Part shown: piece after piece, positions 12,595 through 23,299 of the stretch
Position numbering within the stretch: the first letter of the stretch is position 1
Layout: every line of letters begins with the position of its first letter
Source of the DNA: Sordaria brevicollis
Taxonomy: Eukaryota; Ascomycota; Sordariomycetes; Sordariales; Sordariaceae
Assembly: GCA_033439795.1 (NCBI GenBank)
Contig: JAUTDP010000010.1
Span: forward strand, 558,001 to 622,000
Length of the DNA stretch: 64,000 nt
Direction of reading: 5' to 3'
Notes under the pieces: generated by a model
Seen by the model: only the letters and a program-made list of their open reading frames with translations
What the model was told of the DNA's origin: nothing
Databases searched by the model: none
Program-made: the position numbers and the translations under genes

Positions 12595-15000
12595 TTATAT
12601 ATTTCCTATTCCCTTTAATTGATTTACCGTTACTTTTCCTACTATAATACCCAAATATTTATTTAAATCTTCTATTTCTAAAGTCTTTTTATTATTATTT
12701 ACTATAACCGGTCGTAGTAACTTTACAAATATCCTTAATAGCTCCCTAAACCTCCTATATTCTAATATTCTAAATACCTTCGTTAATTTATCCGCGGGCA
12801 TTTCCTTAGTCTCTAAGTAATTAATCTTAAGGGTTTCCTTTTCGATAATTTCCTTTCGAAATTAATATCGATAAATATCGATATACTTTATTTTGGTAAT
12901 AAAGGTAAGAGTCTCTTTAATAAATATTCTAATAGTCTATTAGTTATTATATTTTATAGTAGGGATAGGGTCGTTAAATAATTTTATATTTAGAGTTTTA
13001 ATAAATCGGTTAATAAATAATATTTCTTTAGTAACCTTCTTAATAACGTAAAGCTTTACTTTTATTATTAATATCGCGATAGCGGTCTATTTAGTAGTAC
13101 CCTAATAAATGAATCTATTATATAATTTAATTGTAAATCCTTAAAAGCTCTTACGGTTTATTCTATTATCGGTAAATAAGGCGTTTAAAATTACTTCGAA
13201 TCGGTTACTACTTTTATAATATAGGTATTAATCTTTAATTGTACGAAAGTAATAAATAATTTTCTTATTAGCGTTATAGTATTTTAAATTAGGATTATAA
13301 TTAAATTAAGCTAATCGATTAATTAAAAAAGCTATATCTAATTGTATATTAATAGCGGCGTATAATATAGAGCCTACGTTAATTTAGTAGTTTTTAATTT
13401 TAATATAATTGGTTAATTTATCGAAGGGTAATAATTCTTATTATTTTATTAGTACTATAGTAGGTCTATAAATAGATTTTAATAATTTATTAATTTTCTT
13501 AATATAAATTTCTTAGGATAGCTAGATTTTTCCTACCTTACGGTTACGGATGATTTTAATATTTAAGAACCATTATAATTCTTTACCATTAATTAATTAA
13601 TATTTTAATTATAATAAATTAATATACTCTTTAACCTAATCTTCGTATTCTTTTAAATAAATAAAAACAATATCGTTAATATAATATAATATAAATACTT
13701 TCTCTTTCTTTATAATATATAAATCCTTAGGAATAGTTTTAAATCCTATGCTTTTAAACGTTCCGCTCAATTCCTTTTATTATAATAAGGGGGCTTATCG
13801 GAGGCTATAGAGCGTTTTTAATAATTTAAGAACTTTTCTTTTTACCTAATATCCTAGTAATATACGTATATAAATTTCCTTATCGATTATAGTATTTACG
13901 AAGGTATTTACTATATCCTATTAAATAAATTCTATATTAAAACGAACCGCTAATATAATAATAGTTCGGAAGGACCTTCCCGCTAAGGTAGAAGTATAGG
14001 TATTAACGCCTATTTTACGTTATTAATCTCCTCGAATTACTAACTTAGCTTTAACCTTATTTAAAGTATTATTTTTATTAAATTTATAAATATATATTTA
14101 TATATAATTAAAAATCTATTTCCCTTTCGTATAAAGGATATTTTAATCGATTTTAATTTAAATTTTTATATCTTTATAATTATTAAAGTAGGCTTATTCT
14201 ACTTTATAAAACTTTTTACTAAAAGGGTAACTCTCGAAATTGTAATAATTCTTTAATACCCCCGGGAAATTACAACGGTATAGACTATTTAATTTACCGT
14301 ATTTAATTAATAACCGTTATACCTTTGCCTTTATAACCGTTCTAATAATTATTTCTACCACTAATTATAATAATCTTCCTATTAAGAAGGTACTCTCTTA
14401 TAATTCTAATTTTCGAAAGTATTTATCGATTATTTAATTTAATATAATACCCGTATATAGGGTTATTATATACGAAGGAGGGGTATTTAGCGGCGTTAAA
14501 TATAAATTTATAATAAAATTAATAATTATTTTATCCGGCTTTATAATTTCGTAAATATCCCCGGCCTTAATTTCTTAAGCGGTTTCTTATTAGGAATTTA
14601 AGGTTTCCTCTTCGAATATTATATTTAGAAGAGGTTCGACCTTAGTATCTTTTAGGTAGGGATTCGCTAGCACCCCCTAATTTAGGTCCTATTTATTTAT
14701 TTTATTCAATTTTTTAACGAATTCTTTAATAATTATTATTTTTAAAATTATTAAATCCTCCTTAATATTAATTTCGTCGGGGGAGAATTTAATACGTTTA
14801 TTGAATATTACGTCGCGTATTTAAATAATTTACTTCGTAATAGGGTTTTATATATAATATATCGAAAAGGCGCTATATCCGACTAAATAGCCGATTTACG
14901 CTCTAAAAAAATACTTTTAATAACGTTTCTCTTTCTTTTATACCGTATTGGTTATAAAATATACTTTATACTTATATATTCGAAGGTAATTAATATTTAA
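12595..15000 (-). pseudogene. Decayed copia pol remnant (reverse transcriptase and RNase H end)
   Basis: The only readable piece is 12595-12801 (68 codons, minus), with MPADKLTKVF and RFRELL resembling the copia RNase H terminus. The decayed reverse-transcriptase active-site motif lies at about 13660-13690. The upper bound is approximate, because integrase and gag further right cannot be recognised through the RIP mutations. Stop codons occur throughout. Confidence 0.7.
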
Positions 15001-17696
15001 TCGCTGTAATTCTTATTAATTATATTATTAAGCGATATAGGTATAGAAACGTTCGTATAGGGATTTTTAATTATAGAAGTATTGAAGTAATTAATTTAGT
15101 AAGTAAATTGCTACGTATATAATTTTTAGCTATAAATCGATCGGAAATTTTAAATTATTCTTTATTATATTATATTATTACTTTACTATACTTTTTAAAC
15201 GCTCTACTCTACTATTTTATTTTTAAATATTAGGAATAGAGGGCTCGAGTAATATACCTCTTATTCTAAATTTAGTTAATATTTCTCCTTAATTGAATTT
15301 ATTATTATATTCGAAGGCTTTAACCTTAATGTTATATTAATATATTAATATATTTATATAATTATATAAAATCGAAGTAATATTAGTAAATATCCGGTTC
15401 GAAAGGTAATAATCCTATATATATTTAGATTATCGATAAATAATAAATATAAAGTATTAATATCCGTTAATACCCTTATCGAATTCGAAGAAATTTATTA
15501 TAAGGCGTTACTTTAATTTATATCTATAATTTCGAAGGATTCGCCGTATTTAACGTCGCATTTTAATTATAGTATAAGTATCGTATTCGATTATTAATAT
15601 CCCTTTTAAAAATACTATAGAAGGGAGATCGTTCGAAGGCTCTTCGGTCGAATTAAAATCTATTGCGATTACGTTATTTACGTCCTTCTTTTTAATTAAA
15701 ATACTTCGTAATTGTACCTTATCGACGTTTTATAAATATTCGAATATTTAGGGATTAAAGTAACCGAATCGGTAATATTATATTTTAACGGTTTAAATCG
15801 ACGATTTCTTCGTATAAGAATTAATTTGGTATCGTTGCGTTATAAATATTAATTTAGTAAAGGATATAAATAAGTATTCTAAAACCGTTTAATTAAAGAT
15901 AGTATTTAAAGAATAGAAGAATAACCCGTTAATTCTCTTTAAATAATTATTTAAAGGTCGATAGTCCTAATAGAATCCCTACTTTCGTAATAAGAAGAGG
16001 GAGACGAGATTAATAGCGAAGCTAAGGCAAAATGCGATTTCTTTTAACCGTAATTTTAAATTACTTTTTTTACTTTTAATAACGACGTTAACCTCCCTAA
16101 AACTTTAAATCTCAATACGGGAATTACCTACCTATAAGTAATTATTTAAATCGGTATAACGAAAGTAATAGAAACGAATAATTTTATTAAATATATAGAG
16201 AGAATTCCCCGAATTTAAAATAATTGAATTTTTAAAGGGATATTCTTTTCGTTTATTTCCGTTACCGATTTAGAAAGTTACCCTACATTCTTCCCTAAGG
16301 AGTTACGTAAATTTAAATTTTATTATTTTAATAATTTTCTCCTTAATAGCTTTAATTTTCTTAATTAAATTAACGTCCTTCGTAATATTAATTTCAACGG
16401 CTCGCGTAATAGAGGAATATAATTTAAAAATTTTAAATTTAACGTTTAAATTTACGTATTAATATTCTTTAAGAGAGTAAAGTCCTTTTTCGTATATTTT
16501 GTATACGGGGAATTCCTTACCTTTACCCTTTTTATTTTTCGAATTTTATTTTTTACGCGTATTTTTAAAATTATCCGACGTTTATTTTCATTTATTTATA
16601 TTACCCTTAGGCTTTTTATTTTTATTTTATTAACGAGCGTCCCTATTATTGGCTTCTTAGTAATTATTAGCTTTATTATTATTATTAACGTAATAATAAA
16701 TTTAACCGTCGATTTCGATAATAAACGCCCTACAATTATTTTTACCCGTAGAAGTTATAATACTATAGTAATTATTTATACTTTACTTCTTAAAGTCTTC
16801 GTATACTTTTATATATTTTAAAATATTATTTTCCATCTTATTATTAAATTTCTATATCGTATCGGTGTAATTAGGTCGGATAATTTTAATAGCGGCGCGG
16901 AAATTATTATATTAGGATATAACGTTTATATATTCCTTAATTCCTTTAATAATACCGTTATTTATAATTATAGCCCAATTTTAGAATTAAATATTGAAAT
17001 TAGTCGGTTCCTTTCGAAGGATTACGATATTATTAATATAAGCCTTACGGGCATTAACGAATTTATTAATAATATTATATTAAATTCTTTATTTAAAGAG
17101 GTTATATTAAATTTAAATATCCTATTCTTCTTTTATAATTAAGCTTTAAAGTCCGTAATTAATTAAAGATTTTATTTAAGCTCTTACGGCCTTATCCCTA
17201 ATCTCGAATTTCAATTAATCCTTCTTTTTATCGGGGTAGGTAATTTTAATATTATAGTAGAATTGGAGATTGTTTAAATCTTCTTCGGTAGGGATTTTAT
17301 CGATTAAAATATTATCTTAATAACGGTAAGGAATTTCGACGGTCTCTTTAGCCTTATTAATTGTAGTACGAAGGAAACTGGCTTTAAGAAAACGTAACTT
17401 TTTATTAATTATTTCGATACGGAGTTTAATAGCTAATTTAAGAAAGAAATTGCCGGGTTTAAGGTAGAGAAGTTCGCGGGGTACGTCGACTTCGCCTAGG
17501 AGCTAGGCTTTAATAATATTAGAATTGTATTTAATTTATAGTATTTCCTCCTAGCGGACCCAATTGTCGCTATCGGTAAAGAAGGGGTTATTAATAGTTA
17601 TTTTATTAATTTATTTTAAAGAAAATATTATAATAGTAATAGTAGTATTGTCGTTATTATCGGTATTAATGGTAATAGGTATATTAGACTATTAAT

Positions 17697-17890
17697 TATT
17701 AGATTATATAGGAGAATTAATTGATTTTGTATATCTGTGTGTAATTGTGGAGAATAGGATTCTGGAGCTTTGGTCGGGGGAACTGGGGGTATCCCTTATT
17801 TGCTAAGACCTTCTAGGTGGCTGGCAGTGCTGACCAGCTGTATACTGGTCTATACTGTTTTGGCCCAGAATACCACCCTGGAATCTGACA
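17697..17890 (-). repeat. Right LTR (5' LTR) of the copia element
   Basis: 194 bp ending CTGACA, preserving the original terminus that is mutated in the left copy. The start reads TATTAG (a RIP form of TGTCAG). The last 100 or so bases are GC-normal. The differences between the two LTRs look like transitions throughout. Confidence 0.92.
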
Positions 17891-17895
17891 ACTTG
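17891..17895. repeat. Right target-site duplication (ACTTG) of the copia element
   Basis: Exact copy of 12339-12343. Confidence 0.9.
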
Positions 17896-19612
17896 CTTAT
17901 CCGAATGCATTTGATGCGACCACCGAGTGATGGAGCTCCCGTCCGAACCCGACCGTTCCCTTGTGCGGGGTCCGGAGCAATAACTGGGGCCGAGGCGGAG
18001 CTTTTCCGGCACACGGTCCGGATTCGACTCGGAGCGAAGGGGAGTGGTAACTGGTAAGTAAAATTAGAGTTCCGGGGGGCGGCTGATTTACCCGGGCCGC
18101 CTGAGGCTCTTCTGATTATCGGATGAGAATCGCACAAAACACCAGACGGCCACCGTCCACACTGCGGTTTGATTTTGGTTCCATCATGTCGGCATCATGC
18201 AAGACTACAGTAGCGAAGGACATGTCGATTCCTGCCGGGAAAGAACACCAAGTCAATTTCAACGCCGACTCAGTTTCTCCGGAACAGAGCAAGCCAGACG
18301 TTGACCGGCACTGTCTCAGAATGTTCAGGTTGGTATAAAACAGGACTGAAGACTGGGAGGCAACACAAATAAACACCGTTTGGGAGCCAAGCCTATGGAT
18401 TTCGAGGCGCAGATGGTCCGAGTCGACTTTGAACCCTGATGTTGTTCCTGTCAGGACCGCTCGCACCGCATCGTGTCTGTGCCAGCCAGCCAGCAGGCAA
18501 GCCCGGCGGTTTGGTTCAAGCCTACGTTGCTCGAGCTGTCGAGCTGTCGAGCACGGCCTTCATCCGGAGCCGGTAACCCCATCGAACAAGCTTTTTGCGG
18601 GACGAGGCGCGCAAAAACCCAATTCCAATCTGCAAACGGAACTCCCCCACGACCTAGCCGACATCAACCGCATGCCGCGTCCGGGACCAGGTCCGTACCT
18701 ACGGCGACCGACGGGCTCCCCTCGGCCCCCCAGACCGAGACATCCGCAGTTCCGCACTCCAGTCGATTTCCAGCATGTTGGGCTCCAGAATCCAGGCCGC
18801 CCCGGATTTTCTAGCAGAATCCAGACTTGCTTTCTGTGGAGCCTTCAGCGCTTGTCTTTCTCCTGTGACAGGACGGGATTCGCACTTGTCAACCGAAAAG
18901 GGGTTCCGAAACCCCGCCATGTTCCCCGCATGAGGACCCTAACGGTTCCGGCTCATGCCCGCCTAAAATTCGAAAGACTTCGAACTGCCAACAAAGGGGG
19001 CGCGGGCGGTAAGGGAGATTTTGTAGAGGTATGTGTCGCCGACGATGCTGACGGCCTCATTTTTTGAAGTGACTTTTTACCTCGGTGGATGATAACAATG
19101 TCACATTATCGTGAAGCGAGTCTTGGGTTTGATCAACGGTGATTTTTTTTTCTCTCTTCGTAATGTAGCATCGGATATGGCCGAGACGGAAAGTTGACCG
19201 AGGTGCTCTCGGCCGAGGTGAAAATCGCTGCAAGTTGAAATGGAATGCGCTGCACTTTTCTGGAAAGCAGGGGCGCGACTCAAGCATTCCAGCATTTGCA
19301 CTTCAAGCCAGGCCATCCAGGCCTTTCAAGACCACCCCCCGGTGACTTTCACAAGCTTGCCGTCTCCATTTCTGCCGGGGCATGGCGTGTGAAATGGAGG
19401 GTGGGAAAGTGCGCTACGGGAACGATTTTTTTGTTGAGATTCTGATAGGGCATTGAGCGGCGTGGCAGCGACGAATGACTTTGGCTGCCGCCCTCCTCCT
19501 GCGTCATTGAGTGTCTCTTGTTGTACATCACATATCAGATCTGTCGGCCCTCCCTCTTGTGCCTTTTTTCTTTTTTCCCTTTTCTTCTTTCAGCTTTTCC
19601 TCGCTATATCAG
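17896..19612 (+). promoter_or_regulatory. Upstream region of the glycerol-3-phosphate dehydrogenase gene
   Basis: GC-normal sequence without a supportable gene; the 212-codon frame at 18429-19067 has no domain or splice support. AGGGG (stress-response-element core) occurs at 18038-18042, 18899-18903 and 18995-18999, which would suit an osmotically induced glycerol gene, but the pentamer is common by chance. A strong CT-rich tract at about 19556-19608 marks the likely core promoter. Confidence 0.45.
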
Positions 19613-19990
19613 ATGAACTGTTGCCGTCTCGGACAACCCCTTCTCCATCAGGCCTGTTACAGAAGCCGAATCCCAAGCCCAAACGCCGCTGCCATTTCTC
19701 GTTGCCTCGTGCAAGGTCAAGGCCCAAAGCTACTGCCTCTATCGTTTTCGTCCCCGCCAATCCACCCCGATCTCCGCCGTCGGTTTTACGTACAGTCTCC
19801 GGCTACTTCGAACACCACTTCTCCTTTTCTCCAACAACCACTTCTCCAAAACCCCCAAGTTGCAACCCACACCGCCGCCCTCGAGCCTGTTCCGTCCCTC
19901 TGGTCCAGCCGCCGTAGCAGAGCCTCCCTTGTCCCTCCAGCCAGCCTCACACGACACTTCCTTGTCCGCAGATACTCGCAATCCGCCAAA
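19613..19990 (+). other. In-frame 126-codon N-terminal extension of the dehydrogenase (possible mitochondrial presequence)
   Basis: ATG 19613 is the only ATG between the CT-rich promoter tract and the conserved start at 19991, and it is in frame without stops. The 126 encoded residues contain only two acidic residues and many Arg, Ser, Leu and Pro. They end in TRHFLVRRYSQSAK, which resembles a processing-peptidase site (Arg at -2 before the Ser-Gln). Transcripts starting before 19613 would make a 532-aa form; those starting after it, a 406-aa form. Presequence function is inferred. Confidence 0.5.
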
Positions 19991-21211
19991 ATGACCGTCA
20001 ACAACTTCACCAAGAAACACAAGGTTACCGTGATCGGTTCCGGTAACTGGGGCACCACGGTGGCCAAGCTCGTCGCTGAGAACTGCGCCGAGCACCCCGA
20101 TATCTTCGAGAAGGATGTCCAGATGTGGGTGTATGAGGAGAACGTCACCGTCCCCAAGGACTCCAAGCACTTCGATGCCTCGATCGGCGAGCAACCACAG
20201 AAGCTCACCCAGATTATCAACACATACCACGAGAACGTCAAGTACCTTCCTGGCATCCCGTTGCCCCACAATATTGTCGCCAACCCTTCGCTGGTTGACG
20301 CCGTCAAGGACTCGAGCATCCTTATCTTCAACCTGCCCCACGAGTTCATTGGGAACATTTGCAGACAGATCAAGGACCACATTGCGCCCTATGCTCGCGG
20401 CATCAGCTGCATCAAGGGTGTTTCCGTCACCGACGACAAGATCGAGCTTATTTGCAACTTCATCAGCGACGCCCTCAACATCTACTGCGGTGCCCTCAGC
20501 GGTGCCAACATTGCCAGTGAGATTGCCAACGAGCAGTGGTGCGAGACCACCATCGCCTACAACACCCCCGTCTGTGACAGACGCGACGAGAACGGCAAGC
20601 CGATCGCCAACGGCCATGCCAACGGCGACGGCGGCGTTGTCAATGGTCACCACAAGCAGCTCACCCCTCTCCCGGTCGAGTACCCTCCTCTCGACCACGA
20701 TGAGTGGTCCCTGCTCTTCAGCCGCCCCTACTTCACCGTCTCCATGGTGTCGGACATTGTCGGTGTCTCGCTGGCTGGTGCCCTCAAGAACATTGTCGCC
20801 ATTGCCTGCGGCTACGTCGAGGGTCACGGCTGGAACATGACCGCCAAGACCGCCGTTATGCGCCGTGGCATGCAGGAGACCATTCGCTTCGCCAACGAGT
20901 TCTTCCCTGGCCAAATTGAGCCCAGGACCTTCTGGGAGGAGAGTGCCGGCTGGGGCGACATGATTGTCAGCTGCACTTCTGCCCGCAACTGGAGGTGCTC
21001 CAAGTTGGCTGTGGAGCGCAACCTGCCCATTGAGGAGGTTGAGAAGACCGAGCTCAACGGACAGAAGTTGCAGGGTATCTCCACCACTCGCGAGGTCACC
21101 AGCTTCCTCCGTGCCAAGGGTGCCGAGGAGCGCTACCCCGTCTTCATGGCTGTCGAGCGCATCATCAACCAAGAGATCAAGGTTGAGGACATTCCCAAGC
21201 TCTTCAAGTAA
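19991..21211 (+). CDS. NAD-dependent glycerol-3-phosphate dehydrogenase (yeast Gpd1/Gpd2 family)
   Basis: Reduces dihydroxyacetone phosphate to glycerol-3-phosphate with NADH, feeding glycerol (osmolyte) and glycerolipid synthesis and reoxidising cytosolic NADH. A single 406-aa exon. The Rossmann motif GSGNWG is at 16-21. NLPHEFI and GALSGANIASEIA follow. The catalytic lysine lies in LKNIVAIACG (Lys266), then NMTAKTAVMRRG, and the substrate-binding Arg-Asn pair lies in CTSARNWR. A low-complexity insert rich in Asn, Gly and His (about residues 195-236) interrupts the usual fold between strands. The start is ATG 19991 (CAAAATGAC), directly before the conserved fold; an in-frame upstream ATG at 19613 may add a presequence. 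The convergent neighbour ends at 21788. The opposite-strand 522-codon frame is a shadow. Confidence 0.97.
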   Translation: MTVNNFTKKHKVTVIGSGNWGTTVAKLVAENCAEHPDIFEKDVQMWVYEENVTVPKDSKHFDASIGEQPQKLTQIINTYHENVKYLPGIPLPHNIVANPSLVDAVKDSSILIFNLPHEFIGNICRQIKDHIAPYARGISCIKGVSVTDDKIELICNFISDALNIYCGALSGANIASEIANEQWCETTIAYNTPVCDRRDENGKPIANGHANGDGGVVNGHHKQLTPLPVEYPPLDHDEWSLLFSRPYFTVSMVSDIVGVSLAGALKNIVAIACGYVEGHGWNMTAKTAVMRRGMQETIRFANEFFPGQIEPRTFWEESAGWGDMIVSCTSARNWRCSKLAVERNLPIEEVEKTELNGQKLQGISTTREVTSFLRAKGAEERYPVFMAVERIINQEIKVEDIPKLFK

Positions 21212-21787
21212 GGAGCTACAAAAACAAGAAGTGCAAAATCGGTTCGGGTTGCGATCATGGGGCGTTTTATGGCGGTTTAGATCTACTTTGGGGTTTTTAA
21301 AGTGCATTGTGCCTGTTGTTAGGGGTTGTTCCGGGGATGTAGGGAACGGATTCTAGGATCATCATGTATACGGATCGGCTTCATGTTATCTTCATTTGCG
21401 TGCATGCCATAGCGTATCGGATATCATTGCAATGGAAACAAAAACACAATATGAACACAAAGGGGTGGGATAATGTAGCCTATTTCGATATTTGTATTGG
21501 GGTTTATAGTTTAGGGCGGCGTAATGGAACTTGTTTCGTGTAATACCATGACCATGATTATGGGTGTCCAAGTGTACATGCAATGGTACCTCTAATGGTA
21601 TGCCAAAGCATCTTCTCAAACACTCATTCACGTTCAGATAAATGCGACAAAAGAACAGCGCTATCTTGACACGTCAACGGAACTCATTTCGTATAATCAT
21701 ACGACCGTCCAACATAGATATCCAAGGTAAAGGGAAATTAGGGCAATTTTTTCGCTACCTTGCTTTCCAAACAACCTGATCCTACCT
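21212..21787. other. Intergenic region between convergent genes
   Basis: 3' flanks of the dehydrogenase and of the cyclotransferase-like gene. Nothing beyond short chance frames was seen. Confidence 0.6.
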
Positions 21788-23299
21788 TTACTCATCCTCC
21801 TCCCAAGTACAATCCAACAAACACCTCTTCTCCTCATCATCAACAGCCCTCTCACTCCTCCTCCTAGCCAACCAAGACCCCGATCTCTTCCGCCCCTTTA
21901 CCCAACAACCCTTCTCATCCCCCTCCTCCTCCTTTCCACCATTATTCTTACCCCCCTTTCCATCCTTTGTACCCTCATCATCATCATCATCATGAACCGT
22001 CCTCTCCCCCTCCCCAAATACCGGTTTAAACACCCAATCATACGTCCCCCAAACAACATGCATCATAACAGCCATCATCCCCGCCCACCACCCCGGAACT
22101 TTTCCCTTTTCGTCCGCTACCCATTTTGTGGCTTCCAAAACAAAGAAAAACCAGGGCATCCACATGATCATGAACACGATACGACCCAGTTTTTGGCGCG
22201 TGGAGGTGATGGTGTATGGTTCTAGGTTGTCAAGGTAGGATTGATAGGCGGGGGGCAGTTCGTGCTCGAGGGCGCCGGAGCGGAGGAGGGTGAGGTAGCG
22301 GAGGGAGGGTTGTGTTGGGGGTTGGGAGGGGCGGTGGATGGGGAGGAGGAGTTTGGTGAGTGTGCGGCGCCATTTGGGGGGTAGGTTGGGAGGGTTTTGA
22401 GGGTCATGGGGGTCGTGGGGGTCCTTTGGCTCCTCAGCGCCAGTGGGAGGCTTGGGCCCAGGTTTGGGAACGGGATGTTTAGGGTCCTTGGGATCGTCGG
22501 GGACATCAGGTAACTGGGGAGCGTACAACGTTCTCGCCAGGAAAGGCTTGGGAAGATCTGGGCGAGGATGCTCCGGGATACGAACGGGAGCGGGCAACTC
22601 GATGCACGGCACAAGAATCTCGTGGTAGCTCGCCCCGCCGCCTTCGGTGGCTAGGATGCGAGCGTAGTCTTCTGTTGTGACTTCGTAGACTACACCGATC
22701 AGGCCGCCTGTTTCCATGTTCCAATCTCCGCTACTGCCGCTGTTGCTATCACCAGAGTTTTTGGATGGTGGCTGTGGCTGACCCGGAGGCGGCAGCTTAG
22801 GCGGATCGAGAGGCGGGATCGGGACCACCGGTGGCTTCTTAGGCAGCTTGCGCAGAGCAATGTTGGCGAAGCAAGGCTCTAGGTAGGGAATACCGGGCAG
22901 GTCGAAGGTCAGACGGATCGAAGGTGCTGAAACGTTCACTTGGCTGATAGGACGGATCTTGCGCATGCCGAGGAACGTCTTTGCGCACATGTTGGAGCCA
23001 TAGGCGAGGTAGAGGACGGTGCTCGATGACGGGAAGTCTGAGCCCTCCGTAGAGGGTAGACCCAGTTCGATCGGTCCATCGGGGAAGGGAGTTGGTGATA
23101 CGTCTGGTTGGGAGAGACGAGCGCGAGAGGTCCGAGGAATTCCACTTAAGGATTTGGATAGCGCCGGCGTAGTTGGGGTGGAAGGAGGAAGGTATTCGAG
23201 GTGTTTGAGCGTCGCGGAGGGTATGTCCCTATCGTCGTCCCTGATGTGCTTCCCATGACCACATTCGGTCGCGTTGTAGTCCTTCCGAGAGTATCCCAT
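21788..23299 (-). CDS. Gamma-glutamylcyclotransferase-fold protein with proline-rich insert and C-terminal membrane segments
   Basis: A single open frame of 503 aa from ATG 23299, which has a strong context (ACCATGG). The same frame extends to an ATG at 23482, but that part looks like leader. The hallmark is LAYGSNM at about residues 94-100, the glycine-rich substrate loop of the gamma-glutamylcyclotransferase/AIG2-like fold. GVVYEVTTEDYARIL then leads to EGGGASY, whose Glu (near 219) matches the catalytic acid. Two Pro-rich inserts (PPVVPIPPLDPPKLPPPGQP and a Pro/Asp/Lys run near 265-310) enlarge the domain. Two hydrophobic stretches (about 370-388, FMIMWMPWFFFVL, and about 402-420, GWWAGMMAVMMHVVWG) suggest membrane attachment, followed by an acidic then basic tail. 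Family enzymes release 5-oxoproline from gamma-glutamyl peptides; the actual substrate is unknown. Confidence 0.85.
   Translation of the reverse strand: MGYSRKDYNATECGHGKHIRDDDRDIPSATLKHLEYLPPSTPTTPALSKSLSGIPRTSRARLSQPDVSPTPFPDGPIELGLPSTEGSDFPSSSTVLYLAYGSNMCAKTFLGMRKIRPISQVNVSAPSIRLTFDLPGIPYLEPCFANIALRKLPKKPPVVPIPPLDPPKLPPPGQPQPPSKNSGDSNSGSSGDWNMETGGLIGVVYEVTTEDYARILATEGGGASYHEILVPCIELPAPVRIPEHPRPDLPKPFLARTLYAPQLPDVPDDPKDPKHPVPKPGPKPPTGAEEPKDPHDPHDPQNPPNLPPKWRRTLTKLLLPIHRPSQPPTQPSLRYLTLLRSGALEHELPPAYQSYLDNLEPYTITSTRQKLGRIVFMIMWMPWFFFVLEATKWVADEKGKVPGWWAGMMAVMMHVVWGTYDWVFKPVFGEGERTVHDDDDDEGTKDGKGGKNNGGKEEEGDEKGCWVKGRKRSGSWLARRRSERAVDDEEKRCLLDCTWEEDE

Larger units (their letters stand above)
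12344..17890 (-). mobile_element. RIP-inactivated Ty1/copia LTR retrotransposon
   Basis: Flanked by equal 194-bp LTRs and an exact ACTTG duplication. The interior is AT-rich and stop-riddled in all frames. Orientation is minus: a polypurine tract (AATAAAGGGG on the minus strand, 12540-12549) abuts the left LTR, and the pol remnants read on the minus strand. Near 13660-13690 the minus strand reads YYINDIVF, a decayed copia YVDD reverse-transcriptase motif. Near 12801 a short frame, MPADKLTKVF followed by RRFRELL, matches the C-terminal end of copia RNase H. The order (RNase H near the 3' LTR, after reverse transcriptase) fits Pseudoviridae. The element is dead. Confidence 0.9.

Noticed and set aside
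18429..19067. 212-codon plus-strand frame upstream of the dehydrogenase
   Set aside because: Low-information Arg/Pro-rich translation overlapped by other frames; it lies where a promoter is expected.
19739..21307. 522-codon minus-strand frame across the glycerol-3-phosphate dehydrogenase
   Set aside because: Antisense shadow caused by GC-rich third positions; no domain and no splice signals.
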